A DNA stretch of 64,000 nt from Chelatococcus sp. (GTDB lineage: Bacteria > Pseudomonadota > Alphaproteobacteria > Rhizobiales > Beijerinckiaceae): the NCBI GenBank assembly GCA_003248805.1, contig QFQY01000017.1:1-64000 (forward strand), in the 5' to 3' direction. This document shows, one piece after another, positions 43,158 through 50,959 of this stretch. Position 1 is the stretch's first letter. Every line of letters starts with the position of its first letter. Made by a program: the position numbers and the translations under genes. The notes beneath the pieces are model-generated. The model ran no database searches, was not told the origin of the DNA, and was given only the letters and a program-made list of their open reading frames with translations.

Positions 43158-44576
43158 ATGTCCTACGACCTGATCATCGCGAACGGGACGGTCGCGACCG
43201 CGTCCGACAGTTTTTCCTGCGACATCGGCATCCGCGATGGGCGGATCGTCGCGCTCGGCCACGGTCTCGGCACGGCGACGGAGACGATCGACGCCACGGG
43301 CAGGCTCGTGCTGCCGGGCGGCATCGACAGCCATGTCCACATCTCGCAGCCGAGCGGCGAGGGCATCGTCATGGCCGACGATTTCGAGAGCGGCACGCGC
43401 TCGGCCGCATTCGGCGGCAACACGACCGTGATGCCCTTCTGCATGCAGGAAAAGGGCGTCAGCCTGCGCCAGAGCGTGAAGGACTATCACGCTCTGGCCG
43501 AGGGGCGCTGCTACACCGACGTCTCGTTCCACCTCGTGATCTCGGACCCGACCGAGCAGGTGCTCGGGCAGGATCTCCCGGGGCTGATCGCCGACGGCTA
43601 TTCCTCCTTCAAGGTCTTCATGACCTATGAGGGGCTGGCTCTCGACGACTACGAGATGCTGCAGGTGATGAGCGTGGCGCGCGAGACCGGCGCGCTCGTC
43701 ATGGTCCATGCCGAGAACTACGACGCCATCCGCTTCCTGACGCAGCGGCTGGAGCAGGGCGGCAAGATCGCGCCGAAGTTCCACGGCACCTCGCGGCCGA
43801 TCCCGGTCGAGCGCGAGGCGACCCATCGGGCGATCTCGCTGGCCGAGCTGATCGACGTGCCGGTCATGATCGTCCACGTCTCCAACCGTGAGGCGATGGA
43901 GGAGATCGCGCGGGCCCGCTCGCGCGGCCTGAAGGTCTATGGCGAGACCTGCCCGCAATATCTCGTGCTCACCGGGAAGGATATGGACGGGCTGAACATG
44001 GAGGGGGCGAAGTATGTCTGCTCGCCGCCGCCGCGCGACGCGGCCAGCCAGGTCGCCTGCTGGGAGGGCCTCCAGACCGGCGTCTTCCAGACCTTCTCCT
44101 CCGACCATTGCCCGTTCCGCTACGACGATCCCGCCGGCAAGCTGACGCCGAAGGGGCGCACCTCCTTCCGCTGGGTGCCGAACGGCATCCCGGGCGTCGA
44201 GACGCGGCTGCCGATCCTGTTCTCGGAAGGCGTCGGCAAGGGGCGCATCACGCTGAACGAGTTCGTCGCGCTGAGCGCGACGAACCATGCCAAGGCCTAC
44301 GGGCTCACGCGCAAGGGCTCGATCGCGGTGGGATACGATGCCGACATCGCGATCTGGGACCCGCAGCGCGAGGTCACGATCAGCCAGTCGCTGCTGCATC
44401 ATGGCAGCGACTACACCCCCTATGAGGGCATCTCGGTGAAGGGCTGGCCGGTGACGACCATCGTGCGCGGCCGGGTGGTCGTGCGCGACGGCGCGCTCGA
44501 GGGCAGCCCCGGCACGGGGACCCACATCGCCCGCGAGCGCTCCCAATTCGCCGTGCCGGCCGGGCGCCGGGGCTGA
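43158..44576 (+). CDS. hydA: Dihydropyrimidinase / D-hydantoinase
   Basis: This 472-residue enzyme opens dihydropyrimidine or 5-substituted hydantoin rings to N-carbamoyl amino acids. The binuclear metal site is complete: His59 and His61 (GGIDSHVHIS), carbamylated Lys152 ('YSSFKVFMTYEG'), His184 ('LVMVHAEN'), His240 ('MIVHVSN') and Asp316 ('SSDHCPF'). 'ETCPQYLVLTG' and 'SLLHHGSDYTPYEG' are also typical for the family. GGGAGACGAG precedes the ATG at 43158. It follows the GntR gene and precedes two accessory genes. No carbamoylase or ureidopropionase gene is present nearby. Confidence 0.92.
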   Translation: MSYDLIIANGTVATASDSFSCDIGIRDGRIVALGHGLGTATETIDATGRLVLPGGIDSHVHISQPSGEGIVMADDFESGTRSAAFGGNTTVMPFCMQEKGVSLRQSVKDYHALAEGRCYTDVSFHLVISDPTEQVLGQDLPGLIADGYSSFKVFMTYEGLALDDYEMLQVMSVARETGALVMVHAENYDAIRFLTQRLEQGGKIAPKFHGTSRPIPVEREATHRAISLAELIDVPVMIVHVSNREAMEEIARARSRGLKVYGETCPQYLVLTGKDMDGLNMEGAKYVCSPPPRDAASQVACWEGLQTGVFQTFSSDHCPFRYDDPAGKLTPKGRTSFRWVPNGIPGVETRLPILFSEGVGKGRITLNEFVALSATNHAKAYGLTRKGSIAVGYDADIAIWDPQREVTISQSLLHHGSDYTPYEGISVKGWPVTTIVRGRVVVRDGALEGSPGTGTHIARERSQFAVPAGRRG

Positions 44577-44617
44577 TATGGAGCGCAGCGTCACTCCTCG
44601 ATACGGAAAGCCGGACC

Positions 44618-45469
44618 ATGTCTTCGCATGAACTGATCGTCGCGCTCGGGGATGCCCGCTACCGCATCGAGCGCCCCTTCGGCTCCTGGCCGGCCAATAG
44701 CGGCTTCGTCACCGACGTCACGGTCGATCCGCGCGGGCATGTCTTCGTCATGCTGCGGCACGATCCGCTGACGCAGCCCGACGACCCGCGCGTGATCGAG
44801 CTCGATCCGGAAGGCAATTATCTCGGCGGCTGGGGCGGCGATCTCATCGCGGATTCGCACATGCTCACCGCCGACGCGCAGGGCCGCATCCTCTGCGTCG
44901 ACCGCGACATGCACGAGGTCGTCATCTGCTCGGCCGCCGGCGAGCGGCTCGGCGGGCTTGGCGCCCGCGGCGAGCCGGCTGCTCCCTTCAACCACCCGAC
45001 CGACGTCCATGTCTCGAGCTGGGGCGACATCTATGTCTCCGACGGCTACGCGGCGAGCCGGGTCCATCGCTTCTCGGCCTATGGAGTCCACATCCAGAGC
45101 TGGGGGACACAGGGCAGGGGCGAGGGCCAGTTCGGCTGGCCGCATGCGATCTGGACCCATGCCGATGGCCGCGTCGTCGTGGTCGACCGCATCAACGACC
45201 GCGTGCAGGTCTTCGACCACACCGGCGGCCACCTTCAGAGCTGGACGCATTTCTACCAGCCCGTCGCGATCTGGGGCGATGCGGACGGCAACACCTACGT
45301 CACCGACATGATCCCGAGCCTGCAGAAGATCGGGCCGGCCGGCGAAAGGCTCGGGCGCTGCCGGCCGATGCTGAACGGCGCCCACGGCCTCTTCGGCACG
45401 CCGGACGGCGATCTGCTGCTGGCCGAGGGCAATCCGAGCCGGATCACCCGGCTGGTCCGGCTGTCCTGA
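44618..45469 (+). CDS. NHL-repeat beta-propeller protein (PAL-like), cytoplasmic
   Basis: This 283-residue protein has at least five NHL-type blades: 'FVTDVTVDPRGHVFVMLR', 'HMLTADAQGRILCVDRD', 'PTDVHVSSWGDIYVSDG', 'PHAIWTHADGRVVVVDRIND' and 'PVAIWGDADGNTYVTDM'. It resembles peptidyl-alpha-hydroxyglycine alpha-amidating lyase propellers in spacing ('VYVSDGY...RVHRFS'), but it has no signal peptide. Bacterial copies often accompany amidohydrolases and importers; their role is not established. It lies between the hydantoinase (41 bases) and the next amidohydrolase (26 bases), probably in one operon. Confidence 0.82.
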   Translation: MSSHELIVALGDARYRIERPFGSWPANSGFVTDVTVDPRGHVFVMLRHDPLTQPDDPRVIELDPEGNYLGGWGGDLIADSHMLTADAQGRILCVDRDMHEVVICSAAGERLGGLGARGEPAAPFNHPTDVHVSSWGDIYVSDGYAASRVHRFSAYGVHIQSWGTQGRGEGQFGWPHAIWTHADGRVVVVDRINDRVQVFDHTGGHLQSWTHFYQPVAIWGDADGNTYVTDMIPSLQKIGPAGERLGRCRPMLNGAHGLFGTPDGDLLLAEGNPSRITRLVRLS

Positions 45470-45495
45470 CCGAGGCTCTTGGAGGCGAATCCGCG

Positions 45496-47049
45496 ATGAC
45501 CGCTCGCATCGTCTGGGGCGCGACCCTGCTCGAAGGGTTCGACGCGGAAGGCGCGCCGATCCTGCACCGCGACGCTGGGCTCGTCATCCGCGACGGCACC
45601 GTGCGCGAGATCGGCGCCATCGACACCCTGCGGCGGCGCCATCCGGATGCCGAGACCGCGGGCGGGCCGGAGTTCGCGGTCACGCCCGGCTTCGTCAACG
45701 CGCATCACCATGTCGGGCTGACGCCGCTCCAGCTCGGCTCGCCGGATCACCCGCTGGAACTCTGGTTCGCCAGCCGCCTGGCGCTGCGCGACGTCGATCT
45801 GCGGTTGGACACCCTCTATTCGGCGTTCGAGATGATCGCGAGCGGCGTGACGACGGTGCAGCATCTGCACAGCCGCGCGCCCGGCTCGGCCGAGGACGTG
45901 CTGGCGGCCGCCGAAAAGGTCGTCGGCGCCTATCGCGACATCGGCATGCGCGCCTCCTATTCCATGGCCCTGCGCGACCAGAACCGCCTCGTCTACGAGG
46001 CCGACCGCGATTTCGTCGCGCGGGTGCCCGCGGAGCTGCGTCCTGCGCTGGAAGCCTATTTCGCGCGTTTCACGCTGCCGCTGTCCGAGCAGGTCGCGAT
46101 CTTCGACGAACTGCTGCGCCGCCATGGCGCCGCCGGCGCCGACGGGGACGAGCGCGTCCGCATCCAGATCGCGCCGGCGAACCTGCACTGGCTGTCCGAC
46201 AGGGCGCTCGAGACCTCGGCCGAACTCGCCGGCCGCACCGGCCTGCCCGTCCATATGCATGTGCTGGAGACGCCCTACCAGAAGGCCTATGCGCTGAAGC
46301 GCACGGGCGGTTCGGCGCTCGCCTATCTCGACCGTTTCGGCCTCCTCGGCCCGCAGCTCACCATCGGTCATGGGGTCTGGATGAGCGAAGGCGACATCGC
46401 GCTGGCAGCGGAGCGCGGCGCCTGCATCTGCCACAACTGCTCGTCCAATTTCCGGCTGAAGAGCGGTCTGGCGCCGGTGAACCGCTTTCTGGCGCGCCGG
46501 ATCCCGGTGGCCATCGGCATCGACGAGGCCGGCATCAACGACGACCGCGACATGCTGCAGGAGATGCGGCTCGTGCTGCGGGCCCATCGCGAGCCGGGCA
46601 TCGACGCGCCCCATCCCGAGCCGGCCGAGGTTCTGCGCATGGCGACCGAGCACGGCGCCCGCACCACGCCTTTCGCCGGCGAGATCGGCCGCCTGTCCCC
46701 CGGCATGGCGGCCGACTGCGTGCTCTTCGACTGGAAGGACGTCACCTGGCCCTATCAGGACGAGGCGCAGGGCTTCGTCGAGGTGCTGGTCCAGCGGGCG
46801 AAGTCCAGGGCCGTGCACAGCGTCATGATCGGCGGCGAATGGGTCTATCGCGAGCGACGCTTCACCCGCATCGACCGCGACGCCGTGCTCGCCGAGATCG
46901 CGGACGCTCTCGGGCGCCCGCGCACGCCGGCCGAGCAGGAGCGCATCGCGCTCGCACAGGCCGTGATGCCGCATGTAAGGGGCTTCTACGAGGGCTATCT
47001 CGATGCCCTCGGAGGCGATCCGCATGGTCGAAAGGGCGGGCGCGTCTGA
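45496..47049 (+). CDS. Amidohydrolase family protein (TrzN/AtzB/guanine deaminase-like)
   Basis: This 517-residue metal-dependent hydrolase has ligands in the order expected: the HxH in 'TPGFVNAHHHVGLTPLQ', His in 'LPVHMHVLETPYQ', His in 'TIGHGVWMSE' and Asp in 'VAIGIDEAGINDDRD'. 'CICHNCSSNFRLKSGLAP' matches the HNPSSNLRL region of the deaminase/chlorohydrolase subgroup. GGAGG stands upstream of the ATG at 45496. As the last gene of the hydantoinase group, it may deaminate or open the transported ring or a product. The precise reaction is unknown. Confidence 0.87.
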   Translation: MTARIVWGATLLEGFDAEGAPILHRDAGLVIRDGTVREIGAIDTLRRRHPDAETAGGPEFAVTPGFVNAHHHVGLTPLQLGSPDHPLELWFASRLALRDVDLRLDTLYSAFEMIASGVTTVQHLHSRAPGSAEDVLAAAEKVVGAYRDIGMRASYSMALRDQNRLVYEADRDFVARVPAELRPALEAYFARFTLPLSEQVAIFDELLRRHGAAGADGDERVRIQIAPANLHWLSDRALETSAELAGRTGLPVHMHVLETPYQKAYALKRTGGSALAYLDRFGLLGPQLTIGHGVWMSEGDIALAAERGACICHNCSSNFRLKSGLAPVNRFLARRIPVAIGIDEAGINDDRDMLQEMRLVLRAHREPGIDAPHPEPAEVLRMATEHGARTTPFAGEIGRLSPGMAADCVLFDWKDVTWPYQDEAQGFVEVLVQRAKSRAVHSVMIGGEWVYRERRFTRIDRDAVLAEIADALGRPRTPAEQERIALAQAVMPHVRGFYEGYLDALGGDPHGRKGGRV

Positions 47050-47061
47050 GCTTCGCCCGCC

Positions 47062-47574
47062 TTACCGCATGCGCGCGATGCTCTCGTCCGTCTCGTGGTC
47101 GCCGGGCTGCGGCGGCGCGATCGGGGTGAAGAGCGTCCGGTCCGGTTTCAGGTCGATCAGCGGAGTGTCGTCGAGGCAGTCGAGGCCACGCACCAGCAGC
47201 GTCGCGCCCTCGCGCCCGACCAGTGTCGCGATCGACGTGCCGATCGGATTGGGTCTCACCGGCGAGCGCAGGGCGAAGGTGCCGTGCACCTCGCCGTTGC
47301 TGGCCGGGCTCTGGAGCACGAGATCGCGCCGCGACCGGTGCAGCCAGTACAGGACCTCCAGCCGCTCGAAGCGCTCGATGCCGTGCAGGGCCTGGTCCCA
47401 GGGCGGGAAGAGCTCGATCCGGCACAGCGGCCCATCCGCCCGGCCCTGGCGCGGGCAGGTCGGCCGCGAGGTCCAGGGCGTCCTGATGCGGCCGATGAAG
47501 ACGAGGCCGGCATCATCGCAGACGGGCGGGTCCACCGCGACCTCGGCCGGGCGGATTTCGTTCTCGCGGACCAT
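47062..47574 (-). CDS. tsaA: tRNA (N6-threonylcarbamoyladenosine(37)-N6)-methyltransferase TrmO (TsaA family)
   Basis: This 170-residue protein methylates t6A37 in certain tRNAs using S-adenosylmethionine. The family signature is clear: 'GLVFIGRIRTPWTSR' at the N-terminus, 'WLHRSRRDLVLQSP', 'GTFALRSPVRPNPIGTS' (SAM-binding region) and 'LDCLDDTPLIDLKPD'. It lacks the C-terminal extension of the E. coli protein, as is common in this family. It is convergent with the amidohydrolase gene and probably unrelated to the cluster. Some databases call it UPF0066 or trmO. Confidence 0.9.
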   Translation of the reverse strand: MVRENEIRPAEVAVDPPVCDDAGLVFIGRIRTPWTSRPTCPRQGRADGPLCRIELFPPWDQALHGIERFERLEVLYWLHRSRRDLVLQSPASNGEVHGTFALRSPVRPNPIGTSIATLVGREGATLLVRGLDCLDDTPLIDLKPDRTLFTPIAPPQPGDHETDESIARMR

Positions 47575-47923
47575 GGCGTCAGCCGGCGGCGGTCGGCACG
47601 CCGGAGGCCTTCGAGGTCACCGCGATTCGTCCCCCGGTCGGGCGGCGGGCGCTGATCGTCATGGCTGGACTCCGGAGCGACGTTGGTCCCGGTCATGCGT
47701 AGCGCGCGAGGGGCGGGCAGGGAAGCGCAACGAAAACTCCGTCCAAGACCGGCTCTTGCGTGGATTGTTGTGTTGTCGCGAGACCGCATGTCCGGGGGCG
47801 GGGCGGGACGTCACAATCTCTTGTCGCGAGGCCGGACACCGATCACAGTGCCATTCGAAGTCCATCGGCCGCGAGGCCGGCGGCGCGCCGTCATTGCCCC
47901 TCCTGGTGAGAAGAGAGCCCCCG
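47575..47923. other. Intergenic region with spaced direct repeats
   Basis: This 349-bp region between tsaA and the aminotransferase gene shows no convincing gene. Three copies of CGCGAG[AG]CCG occur at 47777, 47825 and 47870. The first two extend to a 14-base match TTGTCGCGAGRCCG (47773-47786 and 47821-47834). The repeats are 45-48 bases apart and end about 45 bases before the aminotransferase start, so they may bind a regulator. Confidence 0.5.
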
Positions 47924-49303
47924 ATGAACCTCCGTCTCGACAAGAACGACATCTCGCATGTGGTCGAGGCAGACCGCGCGCATGTCTGGCATCACCTGAT
48001 GCAGCACAAGGCGCTGGAGACCTCCGATCCCCGGATCATCGTCGAAGGCAAGGGCATGCGCGTCTGGGACGCGACCGGCCGCGAATATCTCGACGCGGTC
48101 TCGGGCGGCGTCTGGACGGTCAATGTCGGCTACGGGCGCGAGAGCATCGCCAACGCGGTGCGCGATCAGCTCGTCAAGATGAACTATTTCGCCCAGAGCG
48201 CGGGCTCGATTCCGGCCGCTCTCTTCGCCGAGGCGCTGCTCGAGAAGATGCCCGGCATGACGCGCATCTATTATTCCAACTCGGGCTCGGAGGCGAACGA
48301 GAAGGTCTACAAGATGGTGCGGCAGATCTCGCACCGGCACCATGGCGGCAAGAAGTCCAAGATCCTGTTCCGCGAGCGCGACTATCACGGCACCACCATC
48401 ACCGCGCTCGCCACCTCCGGCCAGCCGGAGCGCGCCCTGCAGTACGGCCCGCTGACGCCGGGCTTCGTCATGGTTCCGCACTGCCTCGAATACCGCAAGC
48501 AGTGGGATGTCGAGAACTACGGCGTGCGCGCCGCAGACGCCATCGAGGAGGTCATCCTGCGCGAGGGGCCCGATACGGTCGGCGCCATCGTGCTGGAGCC
48601 GGTCACGGCCGGCGGCGGCGTCATCGTGCCGCCCGAGGGCTATTGGCCGCGTGTCCAGGAGATCTGCCGCAAGTACCAGATCCTGCTGCATATCGACGAG
48701 GTCGTCTGCGGCCTCGGCCGCACCGGCAAGTGGTTCGGCTACCAGCACTACGGGGTGGAGCCCGACTTCGTGACCATGGCGAAGGGCGTCGCCTCCGGCT
48801 ACGCGGCGATCTCCTGCACGGTGACGACGGAGAAGGTCTTCGAGATGTTCAAGGACGACGCCTCCGATCCGCTGAGCTATTTCCGCGACATCTCGACCTT
48901 CGGCGGCTGCACCGCCGGCCCGGCGGCCGCCCTGGAGAACCTGCGCATCATCGAGGAGGAGAAGCTGCTCGAGAACTGCACCGCGATGGGCGAGCGTCTG
49001 ATGGCCAATCTCGAGGCGCTCAAGGCCAAGCACGAGGTCGTCGGCGACGTGCGCGGCAAGGGCCTCTTCCAGGGCGCCGAACTGGTCAAGGACCGCGTCA
49101 CCAAGGAGCCGGTCGAGGAGAAGCTGGCGCAGCGCGTCGTCGCGGAAGTCTACGCCCAGGGCGTGCTCATCGGCGTGACGAACCGCTCGATTCCGGGCTT
49201 CAACAACACGCTTTGCCTGTCGCCGGCCTTGATCGCCACGCCGGCCGACATCGACCGCATCACCGACGCCATCGACGTCGCCCTGACCAGGGTCTTCGGC
49301 TGA
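47924..49303 (+). CDS. tpa: Class III aminotransferase, taurine--pyruvate aminotransferase type
   Basis: This 459-residue PLP enzyme closely follows Tpa wording: 'AHVWHHLMQHKALETSDPRI', 'DAVSGGVWTVNVGYGRESIA', 'YYSNSGSEANEKVYKMVRQI' and 'HCLEYRKQWDVENYG', with PLP Lys287 in 'TMAKGVASGY'. Tpa moves the amino group of taurine (and also beta-alanine) to pyruvate, giving sulfoacetaldehyde (or malonate semialdehyde) and alanine. No xsc or tau transporter genes are near. In this context beta-alanine released from dihydropyrimidine breakdown is an alternative substrate. The start is set by the conserved N-terminus and GAGA upstream. Confidence 0.82.
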   Translation: MNLRLDKNDISHVVEADRAHVWHHLMQHKALETSDPRIIVEGKGMRVWDATGREYLDAVSGGVWTVNVGYGRESIANAVRDQLVKMNYFAQSAGSIPAALFAEALLEKMPGMTRIYYSNSGSEANEKVYKMVRQISHRHHGGKKSKILFRERDYHGTTITALATSGQPERALQYGPLTPGFVMVPHCLEYRKQWDVENYGVRAADAIEEVILREGPDTVGAIVLEPVTAGGGVIVPPEGYWPRVQEICRKYQILLHIDEVVCGLGRTGKWFGYQHYGVEPDFVTMAKGVASGYAAISCTVTTEKVFEMFKDDASDPLSYFRDISTFGGCTAGPAAALENLRIIEEEKLLENCTAMGERLMANLEALKAKHEVVGDVRGKGLFQGAELVKDRVTKEPVEEKLAQRVVAEVYAQGVLIGVTNRSIPGFNNTLCLSPALIATPADIDRITDAIDVALTRVFG

Positions 49304-49363
49304 CGCTGGAAAGACGGGGCCGCCGGTCCGGCGACGGATCGGCGCCGCTGCTCCGGAACGCTC

Positions 49364-50335
49364 TCAGGCGCGCAGAAGCCTGACCCGCGTTCCCCATGGA
49401 TCGCGGCTCTCGATGCCGCCGGCGACGCTTGCGCTCGCCACGCCGGACATGCCGAGGCGCTCCTGCTGTGCGGCCAGGACGTCCTCCCGCGCGACCTGCA
49501 GCGAGAACCAGGACAGGCCCGTATCGGCTTCGCTGCGAACGCCCGCTCCGGCGCTGTTCCAGATGTTCATCGCCAGATGGTGATGGTAGCGCCCCGAGGA
49601 GAGGAAGCTCGCGGAATCGCTGCGTCGGGTCGCCTCGAAGCCGACGAGGTCGCGATAGAACCGGTCGCCCGCCGCGACGTCGCCGACGCGCAGATGGATA
49701 TGTCCGATGCGCAGGCCGTCCGGGGCGGTAGAGTAGTTGCTGACGCGCGTGTCGGTCAGCGACAGGATGTCGTCGACGTCGAGCTGGTGGGTCCCCATCA
49801 CGACGCTGCCGGCTTCCCAGCGCCAGCGCTCGGCCGGGCGGTCGGCATAGACCTCGATGCCGTTGCCCTCGGGGTCCTGCAGATAGACGGCCTCGCTGAC
49901 GCTGTGGTCGGCGAAGCCGGTCAGCGGCGTCCGGTTGCGCGCGACATGGACGAGCCAGCGCGCGAGATCGACCCGGCTCGGCATCAGGAAGGCCGTATGG
50001 AACAGCCCGGCCGCCGTCGGCCGCTCCAGGGCCGCCTGCGGATGCGCCTCCAGGGTCAGCAACGGCACGCCGCCTGCGCCCATCGTGACGCTGGCTTCCC
50101 CGCGCGTCAGGACGGCGAGGCCGATCACGTCCCGGTAATAGGCGCTGACCCGCTCGAGGTCGCGAACCTTGAGGCCGGCGGCGCCGATCCGGATCGGCGT
50201 GGCATGGGCATGGCTCGGGCCGGCCGCGCCGGCCACTGGCGCTCCCTCCGCCCGGGCAGCGGCGGTTGCGGCTGCCGCGAGGCAGGAGGCGCCTGCCAGG
50301 CGGAGCAGGGTGCGGCGGGTCGGGGCGGGCGACAT
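49364..50335 (-). CDS. Tat-exported two-domain VOC (glyoxalase/extradiol dioxygenase-like) protein
   Basis: A 323-residue protein with a twin-arginine type signal ('TRRTLLRLAGASCLAAAATA') followed by two vicinal-oxygen-chelate domains (about residues 45-165 and 200-320). The first has 'GLKVRDLERVSAYYRDVIGL', His in 'GLFHTAFLMPS' and Glu in 'PEGNGIEVYAD'. The second has 'IGHIHLRVGDVAAGDRFYRD' and 'YHHHLAMNIWN', but its last ligand position reads 'DPWGTRVRLL' without Glu. The layout resembles CatE-type proteins, which are normally cytoplasmic; export is unusual. The substrate is unknown. Confidence 0.8.
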   Translation of the reverse strand: MSPAPTRRTLLRLAGASCLAAAATAAARAEGAPVAGAAGPSHAHATPIRIGAAGLKVRDLERVSAYYRDVIGLAVLTRGEASVTMGAGGVPLLTLEAHPQAALERPTAAGLFHTAFLMPSRVDLARWLVHVARNRTPLTGFADHSVSEAVYLQDPEGNGIEVYADRPAERWRWEAGSVVMGTHQLDVDDILSLTDTRVSNYSTAPDGLRIGHIHLRVGDVAAGDRFYRDLVGFEATRRSDSASFLSSGRYHHHLAMNIWNSAGAGVRSEADTGLSWFSLQVAREDVLAAQQERLGMSGVASASVAGGIESRDPWGTRVRLLRA

Positions 50336-50553
50336 GCGCGTGGTCCGGTCGTTGAACGTCGCCGATCCGAGCCATGAAAGCGCGCGCGGCGCACGTCACG
50401 ACGTCGTGACCGCGCCGCGAAAATGCGCCGCCGATTGAACCTGTTTGTTCCTCGCGAGACAGAAGCGTATGCCGAGCTGCCGTAAGGGTCGCGCCGGCAA
50501 GCCGGGCGGCATCGAGCACAGCCGCCTTCCAACCTCATCGAACTGGTTCGACC

Positions 50554-50946
50554 ATGCGAAACATTCTTCTCGTGACGATCCCGCGCGTCCTTCTGGGTCT
50601 GATCTTCCTCGTCAGCGCGGTCGACGGGTTCTGGTGGCTCGCCACCGGACACCACCTGATCCATCCGCCGACCTCGCCGAAGGGGCTGGAATTCGAGGCG
50701 GCGCTGCAGGCCTCCGGCTTCTTCTGGCCGCTGATGAAGACCGTCAACCTCGCTGGGGCGCTCAGCCTGCTGTTCAATGTGGCGCCCGCCTTCGGGCTGG
50801 CCCTGCTCGCGCCGGTGATGACGGTGATCGTGTTCTTCCATTTCGCGATCAACCCGGCCGGCATCCCGGTCGCGCTGATCCTCGTCGTCGCGGGCGCGCT
50901 CCTCGTCTACGCCTATCGCGACCGCTATCGCGCGCTGCTACGCTGA
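50554..50946 (+). CDS. DoxX-like integral membrane protein
   Basis: This 130-residue protein has four predicted transmembrane helices. The start 'VTIPRVLLGLIFLVSAVDGF', the middle 'FFWPLMKTVNLAGALSLLFN' and the end 'PVALILVVAGALLVYAYRDR' fit the DoxX/DoxX-like pattern. Family roles are poorly defined. The gene is isolated between the divergent VOC gene and the convergent aminotransferase gene. The start ATG at 50554 lacks a strong ribosome site but begins the first helix. Confidence 0.75.
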   Translation: MRNILLVTIPRVLLGLIFLVSAVDGFWWLATGHHLIHPPTSPKGLEFEAALQASGFFWPLMKTVNLAGALSLLFNVAPAFGLALLAPVMTVIVFFHFAINPAGIPVALILVVAGALLVYAYRDRYRALLR

Positions 50947-50959
50947 CGCGACGCCGGCC

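Noticed and set aside
47683..49383. A 566-residue plus-strand frame overlapping the Tpa-type aminotransferase
   Set aside because: It is the +1/+2 shadow of the aminotransferase gene, Arg-rich and without motifs.
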